Assembly (NCBI RefSeq): GCF_028554725.1
Contig: NC_071672.1
Span: forward strand, 6,602,501 to 6,666,500
DNA length: 64,000 nt
From: Zeugodacus cucurbitae
Lineage: Eukaryota; Arthropoda; Insecta; Diptera; Tephritidae
Direction of reading: 5' to 3'
The position numbers and the translations under genes were made by a program. The number at the start of each line of letters is the position of its first letter. Positions within the stretch are counted from its first letter, which is position 1. The notes under the pieces are model-generated. The model saw nothing but the letters and a program-made list of their open reading frames with translations, searched no databases and had not been told where the DNA came from. This document shows positions 1-8,525 of the stretch, piece by piece.

Positions 1-711
1 TTGTCTTGTCTTGTCTTGTCTTGTCTTGTCTTGTCTTGTCTTGTCTTGTCTTGTCTTGTCTTGTCTTGTCTTGTCTTGTCTTGTCTTGTCTTGTCTTGTC
101 TTGTCTTGTCTTGTCTTGTCTTGTCTTGTCTTGTCTTGTCTTGTCTTGTCTTGTCTTGTCTTGTCTTGTCTTGTCTTGTCTTGTCTTGTCTTGTCTTGTC
201 TTGTCTTGTCTTGTCTTGTCTTGTCTTGTCTTGTCTTGTCTTGTCTTGTCTTGTCTTGTCTTGTCTTGTCTTGTCTTGTCTTGTCTTGTCTTGTCTTGTC
301 TTGTCTTGTCTTGTCTTGTCTTGTCTTGTCTTGTCTTGTCTTGTCTTGTCTTGTCTTGTCTTGTCTTGTCTTGTCTTGTCTTGTCTTGTCTTGTCTTGTC
401 TTGTCTTGTCTTGTCTTGTCTTGTCTTGTCTTGTCTTGTCTTGTCTTGTCTTGTCTTGTCTTGTCTTGTCTTGTCTTGTCTTGTCTTGTCTTGTCTTGTC
501 TTGTCTTGTCTTGTCTTGTCTTGTCTTGTCTTGTCTTGTCTTGTCTTGTCTTGTCTTGTCTTGTCTTGTCTTGTCTTGTCTTGTCTTGTCTTGTCTTGTC
601 TTGTCTTGTCTTGTCTTGTCTTGTCTTGTCTTGTCTTGTCTTGTCTTGTCTTGTCTTGTCTTGTCTTGTCTTGTCTTGTCTTGTCTTGTCTTGCCTTGTC
701 TTGTCTTGTCT
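1..711. repeat. Perfect pentamer array, open at left window edge
   Basis: GTCTT units run without error from the window start to about 694, followed by one TTGCC unit and three more units before an S2 spacer. The array continues leftwards out of the window, so its true length is unknown. The pattern of one TTGCC about three units before S2 recurs at 3,821, 4,573, 5,984, 10,843, 12,673 and 18,144, marking a shared array end. Confidence 0.96.
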
Positions 712-858
712 TCTTAATTAGTTTAGAAACAAATAAAAAAATGTCTTGTCTTGTTTTGTTTTGTCATGTCATGTCTTGTATTGTTTTGTCTTATCTTCTC
801 AATTAATGTAAAAACAAATCAAACACAATTGTCTTGTCTTGTCTTGTCTTGTCTTGTC

Positions 859-923
859 TTGACATGTCTTGTTTTGTTTTGTCATGTCTTGTCATGTCAT
901 GTCTTGTCTTGTTTTGTCTTATC
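859..923 (+). repeat. S4 CATG-rich box, example copy
   Basis: The box is a degenerate pentamer tract. It begins TTGACATG, then has TTTTG repeats, GTCATG words (including GTCATGTCATG) and a final TTTTGTCTTATC leading into an S1 spacer. All of it derives from GTCTT by point changes, but the combination is conserved at many sites. Its start varies: TTGACATG, TTGACACG or TTGACTTG. In domain B the middle often reads TTGCCATG instead of TTGTCATG. Confidence 0.9.
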
Positions 924-1279
924 TTCTTAATTAATTTAAAAACAAATCAAACACAGTTGTCTTGTCTTGTCTTCTATTTTCCTGTTTGGCCTTGTCTTGT
1001 CTTGTCTTGTCTTGTCTTGTCTTGTCTTGTCTTGTCTTGTCTTGTCTTGTCTTGTCTTGTCTTGTATTGTCTTGTCTTGTCTTGTCTTGTCTTGTCTTGT
1101 CTTGTCTTGTCTTGTCTTGTCTTGTCTTGTCTTGTCTTGTCTTGTCTTGTCTTGTCTTGTCTTGTCTTGACACGTCTTGTTTTGTTTTGTCATGTCTTGT
1201 CATGTCATGTCTTGTCTTGTTTTGTCTTATCTTCTTAATTAATTTAAAAACAAATCAAACACAGTTGTCTTGTCTTGTC

Positions 1280-1299
1280 TTCTATTTTCCTGTTTGGCC
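1280..1299 (+). repeat. S3 box, example copy (TATTTTCCTG...GGCC)
   Basis: This copy is TTCTATTTTCCTGTTTGGCC and sits between arrays, normally followed by GTCTTATC and an S1 spacer. Sub-variants mark regions. TTCTATTTTCC occurs only in domain A and only after an S1 ending CAGTTG. TTGTATTTTCC with GGCTTTG occurs at 7.3-22.9 kb. CTGTCTGGCC predominates in domain B. TTGCATTTTCC is confined to 55-63.5 kb. These variants are useful phylogenetic markers inside the satellite. Confidence 0.92.
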
Positions 1300-1314
1300 T
1301 TGTCTTGTCTTATC

Positions 1315-1350
1315 TTCTTAATTAATTTAAAAACAAATCAAACACAATTG
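1315..1350 (+). repeat. S1 spacer, clean example copy (36 bp, AT-rich)
   Basis: The copy reads TTCTTAATTAATTTAAAAAC followed by AAATCAAACACAATTG. It is usually preceded by GTCTTA and followed directly by a pentamer array. It holds the palindromes TTAATTAA, TTTAAA and CAATTG. It is the commonest interruption, about 35 copies in the first 10 kb, and is nearly invariant across the window. From one GTCTT to the next it measures 43 bp, so each copy shifts the pentamer register by three bases. Its TAA triplets end most of the long pentamer open frames, which explains why those frames end in Leu-Leu-Asn or Ser-Ser. Origin unknown; I do not recognise a parent element. Confidence 0.95.
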
Positions 1351-1380
1351 TCTTGTCTTGTCTTGTCTTGTCTTGTCTTG

Positions 1381-1412
1381 TCGTATCTTGTCTTGTCTGG
1401 CCTTGTCTTATC
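1381..1412 (+). repeat. S6 box, example copy (TCGTATC + CTGGCC)
   Basis: The box reads TCGTATCTTGTCTTGTCTGG followed by CCTTGTCTTATC, then S1. It recurs in domain A at 1,481, 2,861, 4,966, 6,390, 11,172, 16,716, 17,162, 18,541, 24,134, 25,030 and 26,229, among others, usually followed by an S1 and an array with an early TCCTG pentamer. In domain B the equivalent is TCGTGTC, commonly two copies separated by TTATC. Confidence 0.9.
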
Positions 1413-1550
1413 TTCTTAATTAATTTAAAAACAAATCAAACACAATTGTCTTGTCTTGTCTTGTCTTGTCTTGTCTTGTCGTATCTTGTCTTGTCTGGCC
1501 TTGTCTTATCTTCTTAATTAATTTAAAAACAAATCAAACACAATTGTCTT

Positions 1551-2168
1551 GTCTTGTCCTGTCTTGTCTTGTCTTGTCTTGTTTTGTCTTGTCTTGTCTT
1601 GTCTTGTCTTGTCTTGTCTTGTCTTGTCTTGTCTTGTCTTGTCTTGTCTTGTCTTGCCTTGTCTTGTCTTGTCTTGTCTTGTCTTGTCTTGTCTTGTCTT
1701 GTCTTGTCTTGTCTTGTCTTGTCTTGTCTTGTCTTGTCTTGTCTTGTCTTGTCATGTCTTGTCTTGTCTTGTCTTGTCTTGTCTTGTCTTGTCTTGTCTT
1801 GTCTTGTCTTGTCTTGTCTTGTCTTGTCTTGTCTTGTCTTGTCTTGTCTTGTCTTGTCTTGTCTTGTCTTGTCTTGTCTTGTCTTGTCTTGTCTTGTCTT
1901 GTCTTGTCTTGTCTTGTCTTGTCTTGTCTTGTCTTGTCTTGTCTTGTCTTGTCTTGTCTTGTCTTGTCTTGTCTTGTCTTGTCTTGTCTTGTCTTGTCTT
2001 GTCTTGTCTTGTCTTGTCTTGTCTTGTCTTGTCTTGTCTTGTCTTGTCTTGTCTTGTCTTGTCTTGTCTTGTCTTGTCTTGTCTTGTCTTGTCTTGTCTT
2101 GTCTTGTCTTGTCTTGTCTTGTCTTGTCTTGTCTTGTCTTGTCTTGTCTTGTCTTGTCTTGTCTTGTC
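1551..2168. repeat. Pentamer array with rare interruptions
   Basis: Early TCCTG and TTTTG units, one TTGCC near 1,655 and one TCATG near 1,753, then about 415 bp of perfect repeat up to the S2 at 2,169. The order TCCTG, TTTTG, TTGCC also opens the arrays after 2,938, 6,468, 11,250, 13,150 and 17,240, which shows they share an ancestor. Confidence 0.95.
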
Positions 2169-2202
2169 TTCTTAATTAGTTTAGAAACAAATAAAAAAAA
2201 TG
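2169..2202 (+). repeat. S2 spacer, example copy (diverged S1 with A-run)
   Basis: The copy reads TTCTTAATTAGTTTAGAAAC followed by AAATAAAAAAAATG. It aligns with S1 over its whole length, with two A-to-G changes in the left half and loss of the C residues in the right half, so S1 and S2 look like paralogues. The A-run before TG is 7, 8, 9 or 10 long depending on region. S2 usually follows an array directly and is followed by a CATG box and then an S1. The AATAAA inside it matches a polyadenylation hexamer, but with no transcript or gene this is most likely chance in AT-rich DNA. Confidence 0.93.
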
Positions 2203-2937
2203 TCTTGTCTTGTTTTGTTTTGTCATGTCATGTCTTGTATTGTTTTGTCTTATCTTCTCAATTAATGTAAAAACAAATCAAACACAATTGTCTTGTCTTG
2301 TCTTGTCTTGTCTTGTCTTGTCTTGTCTTGACATGTCTTGTTTTGTTTTGTCATGTCTTGTCATGTCATGTCTTGTCTTGTTTTGTCTTATCTTCTTAAT
2401 TAATTTAAAAACAAATCAAACACAGTTGTCTTGTCTTGTCTTCTATTTTCCTGTTTGACCTTGTCTTGTCTTGTCTTGTCTTGTCTTGTCTTGTCTTGTC
2501 TTGTCTTGTCTTGTCTTGTCTTGTCTTGTCTTGTCTTGTATTGTCTTGTCTTGTCTTGTCTTGTCTTGTCTTGTCTTGTCTTGTCTTGTCTTGTCTTGTC
2601 TTGTCTTGTCTTGTCTTGTCTTGTCTTGTCTTGTCTTGTCTTGTCTTGACACGTCTTGTTTTGTTTTGTCATGTCTTGTCTTGTTTTGTCTTATCTTCTT
2701 AATTAATTTAAAAACAAATCAAACACAGTTGTCTTGTCTTGTCTTCTATTTTCCTGTTTGGCCTTGTCTTGTCTTATCTTCTTAAGTCTTATCTTCTTAA
2801 TTAATTTAAAAACAAATCAAACACAATTGTCTTGTCTTGTCTTGTCTTGTCTTGTCTTGTCGTATCTTGTCTTGTCTGGCCTTGTCTTATCTTCTTAATT
2901 AATTTAAAAACAAATCAAACACAATTGTCTTGTCTTG
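2169..2937 (+). repeat. Spacer cluster, second copy of the 712-1,550 arrangement
   Basis: The order of modules matches 712-1,550: S2, CATG box, S1 with CTCAATTAATG, TTGACATG box, CAGTTG S1, TTCTATTTTCC box, array with one TTGTA unit, TTGACACG, S1, TTCTATTTTCC, S1, TCGTATC, S1. Near 2,779 an S1 is cut after TTCTTAA and restarts as GTCTTATCTTCTTAATTAA, so a short stretch of spacer start is duplicated or most of a unit is deleted. Confidence 0.92.
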
Positions 2938-3840
2938 TCCTGTCTTGTCTTGTCTTGTCTTGTTTTGTCTTGTCTTGTCTTGTCTTGTCTTGTCTTGTCT
3001 TGTCTTGTCTTGTCTTGTCTTGTCTTGTCTTGCCTTGTCTTGTCTTGTCTTGTCTTGTCTTGTCTTGTCTTGTCTTGTCTTGTCTTGTCTTGTCTTGTCT
3101 TGTCTTGTCTTGTCTTGTCTTGTCTTGTCTTGTCTTGTCTTGTCTTGTCTTGTCTTGTCTTGTCTTGTCTTGTCTTGTCTTGTCTTGTCTTGTCTTGTCT
3201 TGTCTTGTCTTGTCTTGTCTTGTCTTGTCTTGTCTTGTCTTGTCTTGTCTTGTCTTGTCTTGTCTTGTCTTGTCTTGTCTTGTCTTGTCTTGTCTTGTCT
3301 TGTCTTGTCTTGTCTTGTCTTGTCTTGTCTTGTCTTGTCTTGTCTTGTCTTGTCTTGTCTTGTCTTGTCTTGTCTTGTCTTGTCTTGTCTTGTCTTGTCT
3401 TGTCTTGTCTTGTCTTGTCTTGTCTTGTCTTGTCTTGTCTTGTCTTGTCTTGTCTTGTCTTGTCTTGTCTTGTCTTGTCTTGTCTTGTCTTGTCTTGTCT
3501 TGTCTTGTCTTGTCTTGTCTTGTCTTGTCTTGTCTTGTCTTGTCTTGTCTTGTCTTGTCTTGTCTTGTCTTGTCTTGTCTTGTCTTGTCTTGTCTTGTCT
3601 TGTCTTGTCTTGTCTTGTCTTGTCTTGTCTTGTCTTGTCTTGTCTTGTCTTGTCTTGTCTTGTCTTGTCTTGTCTTGTCTTGTCTTGTCTTGTCTTGTCT
3701 TGTCTTGTCTTGTCTTGTCTTGTCTTGTCTTGTCTTGTCTTGTCTTGTCTTGTCTTGTCTTGTCTTGTCTTGTCTTGTCTTGTCTTGTCTTGTCTTGTCT
3801 TGTCTTGTCTTGTCTTGTCTTGCCTTGTCTTGTCTTGTCT
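2938..3840. repeat. Long pentamer array with 788-bp perfect core
   Basis: TCCTG, TTTTG and TTGCC (3,031) units near the left end, then perfect GTCTT units from about 3,035 to 3,822, one TTGCC, and three units before an S2. It is the second longest perfect tract in the window. Confidence 0.96.
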
Positions 3841-5035
3841 TCTTAATTAGTTTAGAAACAAATAAAAAAAATGTCTTGTTTTGTTTTGTTTTGTCATGTC
3901 TTGTCTTGTCTTGTCTTGTCTTGTCTTGTCTTGTCTTGTCTTGTCTTGTCTTGTCTTGTCTTGTCTTGTCTTGTCTTGTCTTGTCTTGTCTTGTCTTGTC
4001 TTGCCTTGTCTTGTCTTGTCTTCTTAATTAGTTTAGAAACAAATAAAAAAAATGTCTTGTCTTGTTTTGTTTTGTCATGTCATGTCTTGTATTGTTTTGT
4101 CTTATCTTCTCAATTAATTTAAAAACAAATCAAACACAATTGTCTTGTCTTGTCTTGTCTTGTCTTGTCTTGTCTTGTCTTGTCTTGACATGTCTTGTTT
4201 TGTTTTGTCATGTCTTGTCATGTCATGTCTTGTCTTGTTTTGTCTTATCTTCTTAATTAATTTAAAAACAAATCAAACACAGTTGTCTTGTCTTGTCTTC
4301 TATTTTCCTGTTTGGCCTTGTCTTGTCTTGTCTTGTCTTGTCTTGTCTTGTCTTGTCTTGTCTTGTCTTGTCTTGTCTTGTCTTGTCTTGTCTTGTCTTG
4401 TCTTGTCTTGTCTTGTCTTGTCTTGTCTTGTCTTGTCTTGTCTTGTCTTGTCTTGTCTTGTCTTGTATTGTCTTGTCTTGTCTTGTCTTGTCTTGTCTTG
4501 TCTTGTCTTGTCTTGTCTTGTCTTGTCTTGTCTTGTCTTGTCTTGTCTTGTCTTGTCTTGTCTTGTCTTGTCTTGCCTTGTCTTGTCTTGTCTTCTTAAT
4601 TAGTTTAGAAACAAATAAAAAAAATGTCTTGTCTTGTTTTGTTTTGTCATGTCATGTCTTGTATTGTTTTGTCTTATCTTCTCAATTAATTTAAAAACAA
4701 ATCAAACACAATTGTCTTGTCTTGTCTTGTCTTGTCTTGTCTTGTCTTGTCTTGACATGTCTTGTTTTGTTTTGTCATGTCTTGTCATGTCATGTCTTGT
4801 CTTGTTTTGTCTTATCTTCTTAATTAATTTAAAAACAAATCAAACACAGTTGTCTTGTCTTGTCTTCTATTTTCCTGTTTGGCCTTGTCTTGTCTTATCT
4901 TCTTAATTAATTTAAAAACAAATCAAACACAATTGTCTTGTCTTGTCTTGTCTTGTCTTGTCTTGTCGTATCTTGTCTTGTCTGGCCTTGTCTTATCTTC
5001 TTAATTAATTTAAAAACAAATCAAACACAATTGTC
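3841..5035 (+). repeat. Spacer clusters with two medium arrays
   Basis: S2 at about 3,839 and 4,020, with a 120-bp array between them. An S2-CATG-S1-array-TTGACATG-S1-TTCTATTTTCC series then leads to an array of about 270 bp (4,318-4,590, one TTGTA unit at 4,466). A second S2-led series follows to 4,890, then S1, TCGTATC (4,966) and S1. Confidence 0.93.
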
Positions 5036-5318
5036 TTGTCTTGTCCTGTCTTGTCTTGTCTTGTCTTGTCTTGTTTTGTCTTGTCTTGTCTTGTCTTGTC
5101 TTGTCTTGTCTTGTCTTGTCTTGTCTTGTCTTGTCTTGTCTTGTCTTGTCTTGTCTTGTCTTGTCTTGTCTTGTCTTGTCTTGTCTTGTCTTGTCTTGTC
5201 TTGTCTTGTCTTGTCTTGTCTTGTCTTGTCTTGTCTTGTCTTGTCTTGTCTTGTCTTGTCTTGTCTTGTCTTGTCTTGTCTTGTCTTGTCTTGTCTTGTC
5301 TTGTCTTGTCTTGTCTTG
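5036..5318. repeat. Pentamer array (~280 bp)
   Basis: Opens with TCCTG and TTTTG variants and is then perfect up to TTGACTTG at 5,317. The corresponding arrays in the other higher-order copies start near 11,245 and 17,235. Confidence 0.94.
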
Positions 5319-6467
5319 ACTTGTCTTGTCTTGTTTTGTTTTGTCATGTCTTGTCATGTCATGTCTTGTCATGTCATGTCTTGTCTTGTTTTGTCTTATC
5401 TTCTTAATTAATTTAAAAACAAATCAAACACAATTGTCTTGTATTGTCTTGTCTTGTCTTGTCTTGTCTTGTCTTGTCTTGTCTTGTCTTGTCTTGTCTT
5501 GTCTTGTCTTGTCTTGTCTTGTCTTGTCTTGTCTTGTCTTGTTTTGTCTTGTCATGTCTTGTCTTGTCTTGTCTTGTCTTGTCTTGTCTTGTCTTGTATT
5601 GTCTTCTTAATTAGTTTAGAAACAAATAAAAAAATGTCTTGTCTTGTTTTGTTTTGTCATGTCTTGTCATGTCATGTCTTGTCTTGTTTTGTCTTATCTT
5701 CTTAATTAATTTAAAAACAAATCAAACACAGTTGTCTTGTCTTGTCTTCTATTTTCCTGTTTGGCCTTGTCTTGTCTTGTCTTGTCTTGTCTTGTCTTGT
5801 CTTGTCTTGTCTTGTCTTGTCTTGTCTTGTCTTGTCTTGTCTTGTCTTGTCTTGTCTTGTCTTGTCTTGTCTTGTCTTGTCTTGTCTTGTCTTGTCTTGT
5901 CTTGTCTTGTCTTGTCTTGTCTTGTCTTGTCTTGTCTTGTCTTGTCTTGTCTTGTCTTGTCTTGTCTTGTCTTGTCTTGTCTTGCCTTGTCTTGTCTTGT
6001 CTTCTTAATTAGTTTAGAAACAAATAAAAAAAATGTCTTGTCTTGTTTTGTTTTGTCATGTCATGTCTTGTATTGTTTTGTCTTATCTTCTCAATTAATT
6101 TAAAAACAAATCAAACACAATTGTCTTGTCTTGTCTTGTCTTGTCTTGTCTTGTCTTGTCTTGTCTTGTCTTGACATGTCTTGTTTTGTTTTGTCATGTC
6201 TTGTCATGTCATGTCTTGTCTTGTTTTGTCTTATCTTCTTAATTAATTTAAAAACAAATCAAACACAGTTGTCTTGTCTTGTCTTCTATTTTCCTGTTTG
6301 GCCTTGTCTTGTCTTATCTTTTTAATTAATTTAAAAACAAATCAAACACAATTGTCTTGTCTTGTCTTGTCTTGTCTTGTCTTGTCTTGTCGTATCTTGT
6401 CTTGTCTGGCCTTGTCTTATCTTCTTAATTAATTTAAAAACAAATCAAACACAATTGTCTTGTCTTG
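5319..6467 (+). repeat. Spacer clusters with two arrays
   Basis: Doubled CATG box, S1 (5,401), an array of about 170 bp with TTTTG and TCATG units, S2, CATG box, CAGTTG S1, TTCTATTTTCC, a perfect array of about 220 bp (5,765-5,985), S2, S1, short array, TTGACATG box, CAGTTG S1, TTCTATTTTCC, an S1 with TTTTTAATTAA (6,317), TCGTATC and S1. Confidence 0.92.
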
Positions 6468-6960
6468 TCCTGTCTTGTCTTGTCTTGTCTTGTCTTGTTT
6501 TGTCTTGTCTTGTCTTGTCTTGTCTTGTCTTGTCTTGTCTTGTCTTGTCTTGTCTTGCCTTGTCTTGTCTTGCCTTGTCTTGTCTTGTCTTGTCTTGTCT
6601 TGTCTTGTCTTGTCTTGTCTTGTCTTGTCTTGTCTTGTCTTGTCTTGTCTTGTCTTGTCTTGTCTTGTCTTGTCTTGTCATGTCTTGTCTTGTCTTGTCT
6701 TGTCTTGTCTTGTCTTGCCTTGTCTTGTCTTGTCTTGTCTTGTCTTGTCTTGTCTTGTCTTGTCTTGTCTTGTCTTGTCTTGTCATGTCTTGTCTTGTCT
6801 TGTCTTGTCTTGTCTTGTCTTGTCTTGTCTTGTCTTGTCTTGTCTTGTCTTGTCTTGTCTTGTCTTGTCTTGTCTTGTCTTGTCTTGTCTTGTCTTGTCT
6901 TGTCTTGTCTTGTCTTGTCTTGTCTTGTCTTGTCTTGTCTTGTCTTGTCTTGCCTTGTCT
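6468..6960. repeat. Pentamer array with TTGCC and TCATG units
   Basis: About 490 bp. Variant units include TCCTG, TTTTG, two TTGCC close together (6,556 and 6,571), TCATG at 6,678, TTGCC at 6,717 and TCATG at 6,783, and one TTGCC just before TTGACTTG. The homologous array at 13,150-14,000 carries the same kinds of variant units at larger spacing. Confidence 0.94.
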
Positions 6961-8525
6961 TGACTTGTCTTGTTTTGTTTTGTCATGTCTTGTCATGTCA
7001 TGTCTTGTCTTGTTTTGTCTTATCTTCTTAATTAATTTAAAAACAAATCAAACACAATTGTCTTGTATTGTCTTGTCTAGTCTTGTCTTGTCTTGTCTTG
7101 TCTTGTCTTGTCTTGTCTTGTCTTGTCTTGTCTTGTCTTGTCTTGTTTTGGCTTGTCATGTCTTGTCTTGTCTTGTCTTGTCTTGTCTTGTCTTGTCTTG
7201 TATTGTCTTCTTAATTAGTTTAGAAACAAATAAAAAAATGTCTTGTCTTGTTTTGTTTTGTCATGTCTTGTTTTGTCTTATCTTCTTAATTAATTTAAAA
7301 ACAAATCAAACACAATTGTCTTGTCTTGTCTTGTATTTTCCTGTTTGGCTTTGTCTTGTCTTATCTTCTTAATTAATTTAAAAACAAATCAATCACAATT
7401 GTCTTGTCTTGTCTTGTTTTGTCTTGTTTTGTCTTGTCATGTCATGTCTTGTCTTGTCTTGTCTTGTCTTGTCTTGTCTTGTCTTGTCTTGTCTTGTCTT
7501 GTCTTGTCTTGTCTTGTCTTGTCTTGTCTTGTCTTGTCTTGTCTTGTCTTGTCTTGTCTTGTCTTGTCTTGTCTTGTCTTGTCTTGTCTTGTCTTGTCTT
7601 GTCTTGTCTTGTCTTGTCTTGTCTTGTCTTGTCTTGTCTTGTCTTGTCATGTCATGTCTTGTCTTGTCTTGTCTTGTCTTGTCTTGTCTTGTCTTGTATT
7701 TTCCTGTTTGGCTTTGTCTTATCTTATCTTCTTAAATAATTTAAAAACAAATCAGTCACAATTGTCTTGTCTTGTCTTGTTTTGTCTTGTTTTGTCTTGT
7801 TTTGTCTTGTCATGTCTTGTCTTGTCTTGTCTTGTCTTGTCTTGTCTTGTCTTGTCTTGTCTTGTCTTGTCTTGTCTTGTCTTGTCTTGTCTTGTCTTGT
7901 CTTGTCTTGTCTTGTATTTTCCTGTTTGGCTTTGTCTTGTCTTATCTTCTTAAATAATTTAAAAACAAATCAGTCACAATTGTCTTGTCTTGTTTTGTCT
8001 TATCTTGTCTTGTCTTGTCTTGTCTTGTCTTGTCTTGTCTTGTCTTGTCTTGTCTTGTCTTGTCTTGTCTTGTCTTGCCTTGTCTTGTTTTGTCTTATCT
8101 TCTTAATTAATTTAAAAACAAATCAAACACAATTGTCTTGTCTTGTCTTGTATTTTCCTGTTTGGCTTTGTCTTGTCTTATCTTCTTAATTAATTTAAAA
8201 ACAAATCAGTCACAATTGTCTTGTCTTGTCTTGTTTTGTCTTGTTTTGTCTTGTCATGTCTTGTCTTGTCTTGTCTTGTCTTGTCTTGTCTTGTCTTGTC
8301 TTTTCTTGTCTTGTCTTGTCTTGTATTGTCTTCTTAATTAGTTTAGAAACAAATAAAAAAATGTCTTGTCTTGTTTTGTTTTGTCATGTCTTGTTTTGTC
8401 TTATCTTCTTAATTAATTTAAAAACAAATCAAACACAATTGTCTAGTCTCGTCTTGTATTTTCCTGTTTGGCTTTGTCTTGTCTTATCTTCTTAATTAAT
8501 TTAAAAACAAATCAATCACAATTGT
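6961..8525 (+). repeat. GTCAC/GGCTTTG spacer block, copy 1
   Basis: A dense spacer block. It includes S1 ending AATCAATCAC (7,367) and S1 ending CAGTCAC (7,729, 7,947, 8,183). The first two of those also read TTAAATAATTT. S3 boxes end GGCTTTG, and there are TTTTG triplets and paired TCATGTCATG words flanking a 200-bp array (7,446-7,648). One TAG (7,078) and an extra CTAGTCTCG variant (8,443) are particular to this copy. Related blocks lie at 14,001-15,420, 19,129-20,508 and, in part, 15,543-16,450 and 21,880-22,957. Confidence 0.9.

Larger units (their letters stand above)
712..1550 (+). repeat. Spacer cluster: S2, S4, S1, S3, S6 with a short array
   Basis: Starts with an S2 carrying seven A. 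S1 copies lie at about 796-832 (a variant with CTCAATTAATG), 924-959, 1,231-1,266, 1,315-1,350, 1,411-1,446 and 1,509-1,544. CATG boxes fill 740-790 and 859-923. A pentamer array of about 175 bp (990-1,168, one TTGTA unit) ends in TTGACACG. The two CAGTTG-ending S1 copies (924, 1,231) are each followed by TTCTATTTTCC. Two consecutive S1-array-TCGTATC units (1,315-1,410 and 1,411-1,508) are near-identical. Confidence 0.93.
4966..8300 (+). repeat. Higher-order repeat, copy 1
   Basis: An ordered set of landmarks defines the copy: TCGTATC (4,966), TCCTG array, TTGACTTG with doubled CATG box (5,317-5,395), TTGTATTG after an S1 (5,439), S2 with seven A (5,605), CAGTTG S1 with TTCTATTTTCC (5,705-5,765), array, S2, S1, TTGACATG box, TCGTATC (6,390), long array, TTGACTTG (6,960), GGCTTTG boxes (7,340, 7,705, 7,925, 8,165) and a TTTTCTTGTC unit (8,300). 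The same order recurs in the copies at 11,172 and 17,162 with different array lengths. Confidence 0.85.

Noticed and set aside
1..711. Telomere repeat
   Set aside because: GTCTT is not a known telomeric unit (TTAGG and TTAGGG types differ), and internal spacers with nested duplications fit satellite DNA better.
1315..1350. S1 as a transposon remnant or terminal inverted repeat
   Set aside because: No inverted partner, no flanking duplication beyond the satellite unit itself, and always the same orientation.
1315..1350. CENP-B box or other centromere motif in the spacers
   Set aside because: No match to the CENP-B box core pattern in S1, S2 or S5. Centromere function cannot be read from this sequence.
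2169..2202. S2 as a polyadenylation signal or retroposon tail
   Set aside because: AATAAA followed by an A-run is present, but S2 aligns with S1 along its length and has no insert or target-site duplication. The A-run is explained by loss of C residues and slippage.
7300..8500. Regularly spaced spacers between repeats resembling a CRISPR array
   Set aside because: The intervals are pentamer arrays of irregular length rather than unique spacers of constant size, and there are no cas genes. The setting is eukaryotic satellite.
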